DNA from: Candidatus Rifleibacteriota bacterium
GTDB taxonomy: Bacteria; Muiribacteriota; Ozemobacteria; Ozemobacterales; Ozemobacteraceae
Direction of reading: 5' to 3'
Length of the DNA: 64,000 bases
Assembly: GCA_024710355.1 (NCBI GenBank)
Contig: JANJUX010000024.1
Location: 62,001-126,000 of the forward strand
Shown here: positions 60,879 through 64,000 of the stretch, piece after piece
Layout: every line of letters begins with the position of its first letter
Numbering within the stretch: the first letter of the stretch is position 1
Position numbers and translations under genes: made by a program
The notes under the pieces: model-generated
Databases searched by the model: none
Told to the model about the DNA's origin: nothing
Seen by the model: only the letters and a program-made list of their open reading frames with translations

Positions 60879-62576
60879 TTACCATTTGTCGAGCAGATAT
60901 GAATTGTTCAGGCTGACCTTCAGATCAGGCCTGGTAGAAGTGAAGTCGATGCTTACCCGCGAGCGCTTTTCTGCGCCGATGTAATCGAAGAGAATCTGGT
61001 CACTGAGCAGATTGCCAAAATAGGCCCAATGCATGTTCGACTGCAGAGTCGGATCGATGGGAACCCAGCCTTTGCCACTGAAGAAAACTTCGCACCAGGC
61101 ATGCCCGACAGCCGTCTCTTTGCCGATCAATTCAGTCTTCACAAGAAACCCTGTGGTTACCCGGGCCGGAATCCCCTTTTTAAGACACAAAGCTGCCAGC
61201 AGCCTAGAAAACTCAGTGCAGTCGCAGGCATCAGGGTTTGCCAGCGCCCATTCGACCGAACGGTCTTCAAAGTTTTCGCGGTATTTCAGACCATTGGCGA
61301 CAGCAATGGTGGCGTTCTGCACATAATTGCCGGGCTGAGCGGCAACTTTGGCGGCAAGCGCGGCCAGGGTCGGGTTTTCCATGCTCAGCAGCTGATCCTG
61401 GGCCAGAACCCTGACATCAGGGGTAGCGACAGCCGCAGCGGGAATTTGACTGCCGAGCAGCGGAACGGTGGCGATGCGATAGGTCAGCTTCAACTGCAGT
61501 TCTGGTGCCAGAAGCTCGCGCGGCACTCCGAGTCGCAGCTTGCCACCCTCTTTTGCGTCGATAGAAGCCTTTATTGCTCGGCCGCGCGAAATAAATTCGG
61601 CGCCCGTCAGCGAAACGCTCTGGTGGTTGGCAATATCAGGAATTGGCTTGATGAGAAAATCGAGTTTTTCAAGGGCCGAGGGCGTGCTGATCTTGAGTCC
61701 GATCGTTTCTATCAGTCTGAAGTCGCCTGGTTCAAGGGAAAGCAGCATTCGCAGAAGGCTTTCGCGGTTGAGCACGCTGGGAAACTTTTGCAGAACAGCC
61801 TTGCAGTCTGCCGCAAGCCCTTCGAGCTGGCCGGCGAAGTATCTGGCTCTTATCCAGGCGTCATGGGCATAGCCTTTTTCGTCATAAGCCCGGGCGGTGT
61901 TAAAAGCCCGGATCGCCGGGTTGTAATCACGGCGTTCGAGATACTGCAATCCGAGCAGATAAAACGGGTAGGCGTCGTTGCCAGCTTTCGGTGCATGTTT
62001 TTGTAAAATTTCGAAGGCATCATCGTCGAAACCGGCCTGTTCGAGAGCGGTCGCCATCGCGACGGCGACTGAGCCATCCTCGGGTGCCAGCTTCAACGCT
62101 GCGGCAAGATAATCAGCGGCAACCTGTGGCTGTTTAAGCTCATTCAGGTAAATCAGACCGGCAATATACGGAGCCTGAAAATCCTGCGGATCGAGCGCCA
62201 TCACGACCCTGGCGGCGCTGATAGCCTCTGATTCACGCCCTTTGATGCGACGCAGAGCAATCAGGTAATTGCTCCAGAAGCCCTTGCCGGATGGGACTTT
62301 TTCGCAGGCCTCGGCCAGCAGCCGGCGCGCCTGCTCAAATTCGTTGCGTTTCATCAGGTCGAGTGCGCGATTGTTGAGGTCAACTGCCGCATTATATTCA
62401 TCAACCGGGCTTTCTTCATGGTCGATTTGGGGCAACTGGCTGATCTCGCGGGCTGTGTATCTCGGCACCACGGGAGTCGCAGGAAAAAAGCGTGACAGAT
62501 CGGCCGCATCGGCAAAAGCCATGCTGCCGAAAAAGAAAAAGAGAGCCCCTGCGGCGGTTTTGATCGACAATCTCAT
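60879..62576 (-). CDS. Secreted TPR-transglutaminase-like protein
   Basis: A 565-residue exported protein (signal peptide about 1-24). The first half is TPR-like (about 60-270); the second is a transglutaminase-like fold with the triad Cys453 (CDCTEFSRLLAAL), His492 (AVGHAWCEVFF) and Asp508 (WVPIDPT). Both this and the TgpA-like protein are thus catalytically complete. It could process or cross-link peptidoglycan or surface proteins, unproven. It overlaps the longer possible start of the Nif3 gene. ATG with a weak ribosome binding site. Confidence 0.85.
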   Translation of the reverse strand: MRLSIKTAAGALFFFFGSMAFADAADLSRFFPATPVVPRYTAREISQLPQIDHEESPVDEYNAAVDLNNRALDLMKRNEFEQARRLLAEACEKVPSGKGFWSNYLIALRRIKGRESEAISAARVVMALDPQDFQAPYIAGLIYLNELKQPQVAADYLAAALKLAPEDGSVAVAMATALEQAGFDDDAFEILQKHAPKAGNDAYPFYLLGLQYLERRDYNPAIRAFNTARAYDEKGYAHDAWIRARYFAGQLEGLAADCKAVLQKFPSVLNRESLLRMLLSLEPGDFRLIETIGLKISTPSALEKLDFLIKPIPDIANHQSVSLTGAEFISRGRAIKASIDAKEGGKLRLGVPRELLAPELQLKLTYRIATVPLLGSQIPAAAVATPDVRVLAQDQLLSMENPTLAALAAKVAAQPGNYVQNATIAVANGLKYRENFEDRSVEWALANPDACDCTEFSRLLAALCLKKGIPARVTTGFLVKTELIGKETAVGHAWCEVFFSGKGWVPIDPTLQSNMHWAYFGNLLSDQILFDYIGAEKRSRVSIDFTSTRPDLKVSLNNSYLLDKW

Positions 62577-62626
62577 GAAACTATCTTACCATCCTCATCA
62601 GCAGTTAACAACCATTTGCCATCGCC

Positions 62627-64000
62627 CTAATCGGCAGGTATTTCGAGACGTTCATAGAATACTGCAAGCTCTTTCGGGTCAGGCTTTGCAAAACACAGTT
62701 TCTTTTTTGCATATTTGAAAAAAGGAAACAGGCCGAATGCCTCGCCGCCGTCACGTGAGAGCAGAACCACTTCACCAACCGGCAGATCGAGAGTCGGTCG
62801 CTTGTCAGCTGCCAATGCACGGGCTTCGGGGCCGCTGAGATCGGCAAAGGGTTCTTTTGCGCCGGGCGGCGTCTTCATCACGATCAGATTGTTCAGAATG
62901 GATTTTACACCGCGCAGAATATCGGTAAGGCCTTCTATAGCCTGCGGCACGCTCTCAGACAGCGGCTCGACCGGCTCCCGCAGGAACTCTTTCAGTTCAC
63001 GCAGCATCATCAGTGGATTTGTGTCAGACGATTCACTGAAAATGCCGGCCAGCGAAAAGGTAAAAAAAACCGGGCTGCCTCGCGCCGCCTTCATTGACAG
63101 AGAAAAATTATGCAGACTGCGTAGAGCGGTCGGTCCGACCAGACAGCCTTTGAGGCACTCGCGTATACTGCGTGCCAGCACGTCTGATTCCTGCGCGTAA
63201 AAGAGGCACGACTGCAGAAAACACAGGTTTAAAAAGGCAATCAGGTTGTCGGTGACCTGGTTGATGTATTTCAGCTGCACTTCTGGCTTTGCCGGCTGAA
63301 AAAGCATCGCAAAAGGGTCGGAGATAAAAGACGGGTATCTGGTTATAATTTCGCGGGCCGGTCCGGGAACAGCGACCCCGGGCCTTGTGGCGACAGCACC
63401 AGTAGATTGTAGAACCCTGGCAGAACCCGACGTCGGCTGAATCTGCCCAGACACCGGACTTGTTACCGGGGCCGTTTTACCTGTTTCTGAGGCCGGGTTC
63501 ATGGCACTTCCATCGGGAACCGAAGTATTGTCGGCTTCCGAGACTGGTTTCATGCCCGATTCTTCAGCTCTAACGGGGCCACCGGCAGACGCTTCGTCGG
63601 GCTTCTTCGGCTGACTGTCTGGCTTTTTAACCAGCTCTTCTGCAATCTGCTGATCTGTTACCCGAGCCACTTTGGTGCCGGACAACTTATCAACTCCGGC
63701 ATCATTTTCCGGTTTTTCAGAAATGCTTTTCTGCGCCGCTTCCAGGTCTATTTCTGTCGAAATCACCGGAGTTGAAGCATCCGACCTGCTGTTTTCAACT
63801 TTCTGCGCAGCCGATTTCATTTTGAGTATCTCTTCGTCAGATATCTCGTCTGCGCCGACCGCATCGAGCATGGCGGTTTCTGTTTCAAAATTCTGATTCT
63901 GCAGAAAGGCTTCTTCATTGTCTGGCAGCCCGTCTTTGTTCTCTTCTTTGGGTTTTCCGGTAGCAATTTCTTCGAACCCGGCGAGTTCATCAGCGAAGCT
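62627..64000 (-). CDS. Unknown protein with Ser/Pro/Thr-rich N-terminal part (5' end outside window)
   Basis: At least 458 residues; the frame is open to the right edge, so the start lies outside. The visible part has an acidic, low-complexity region (about 1-220, Glu/Asp/Ser/Pro/Ala) and a helical C-terminal domain (about 230-458, with LKYINQVTDNLIAFLNLCF and LRELKEFLREPVEPLSES) containing several Cys. No membrane helix, signal peptide or known motif was seen. An internal ATG at 63871 is unlikely to be the start because the same reading frame and composition continue before it. Confidence 0.65.
   Translation of the reverse strand, partial: SFADELAGFEEIATGKPKEENKDGLPDNEEAFLQNQNFETETAMLDAVGADEISDEEILKMKSAAQKVENSRSDASTPVISTEIDLEAAQKSISEKPENDAGVDKLSGTKVARVTDQQIAEELVKKPDSQPKKPDEASAGGPVRAEESGMKPVSEADNTSVPDGSAMNPASETGKTAPVTSPVSGQIQPTSGSARVLQSTGAVATRPGVAVPGPAREIITRYPSFISDPFAMLFQPAKPEVQLKYINQVTDNLIAFLNLCFLQSCLFYAQESDVLARSIRECLKGCLVGPTALRSLHNFSLSMKAARGSPVFFTFSLAGIFSESSDTNPLMMLRELKEFLREPVEPLSESVPQAIEGLTDILRGVKSILNNLIVMKTPPGAKEPFADLSGPEARALAADKRPTLDLPVGEVVLLSRDGGEAFGLFPFFKYAKKKLCFAKPDPKELAVFYERLEIPAD

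Noticed and set aside
61029..62006. Long plus-strand reading frame (325 codons)
   Set aside because: Opposite-strand shadow of the transglutaminase gene, which has a complete catalytic triad.

Overview
The window reads as chromosomal backbone of a diderm (Gram-negative-type) bacterium of roughly even GC content. YidC has a large periplasmic domain, and DsbD, an O-antigen-ligase-like protein, several signal peptides and a MoxR/DUF58/TgpA-type set are present. Genes are packed very tightly. Most neighbours overlap by 1-14 bases, GTG and TTG starts are common, and no stretch above 300 bases lacks a gene. No tRNA, rRNA, CRISPR array, insertion sequence or prophage gene was recognised. The phylum cannot be fixed from the sequence alone. 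Abundant GAF, HEAT, TPR and transglutaminase proteins and a FabK-type enoyl reductase suggest a little-studied diderm lineage (inference only).

Layout. 1-17563 (minus strand) holds two abutting conserved clusters. The first is rpmH-rnpA-yidD-yidC-jag-mnmE-mnmG-(HEAT protein)-mnmG-rsmG, with a good promoter before rpmH. The second is rpmF-plsX-fabK-fabD-fabG-acpP-(second FabK-like)-fabF, with its own promoter before rpmF. 17697-27752 (minus) is one overlapping operon: MoxR ATPase, DUF58 protein, transmembrane transglutaminase and two large membrane class III cyclase homologues. 27841-30487 (plus) encodes an M18 aminopeptidase and HolA. 30577-32879 (minus) encodes ribosomal protein S20, a secreted propeller-like protein and an M23 peptidase. 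32989-43533 (plus) is a signalling operon: a GAF/SpoIIE phosphatase, a GAF/GGDEF cyclase, a GAF/HD-GYP phosphodiesterase, a DHH-CBS-tRNA nucleotidyltransferase and an M50 protease. It ends at a very strong bidirectional terminator. 43585-46847 (minus) carries ferritin, an HD hydrolase, RarA and a secreted protein. 47021-50014 has envelope polysaccharide genes. 50112-60077 (plus) carries DUF885, HIT, small membrane, TPR, NadK and DsbD genes. 60088-64000 (minus) carries a Nif3-like protein, a TPR/transglutaminase and a partial unknown.

The most striking signal is two pairs of adjacent paralogues whose conserved residues look divided between the partners. In the cyclase pair, one protein keeps both metal-binding aspartates but has lost the substrate Lys, the Asn and the Arg. 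The other keeps Lys, Asn and Arg but has lost both aspartates. This is the pattern expected of an obligate heterodimer with one active site, like the C1/C2 halves of animal adenylyl cyclase. The two MnmG paralogues, which flank a HEAT-repeat protein in one translationally coupled unit, also each lack different conserved MnmG motifs.
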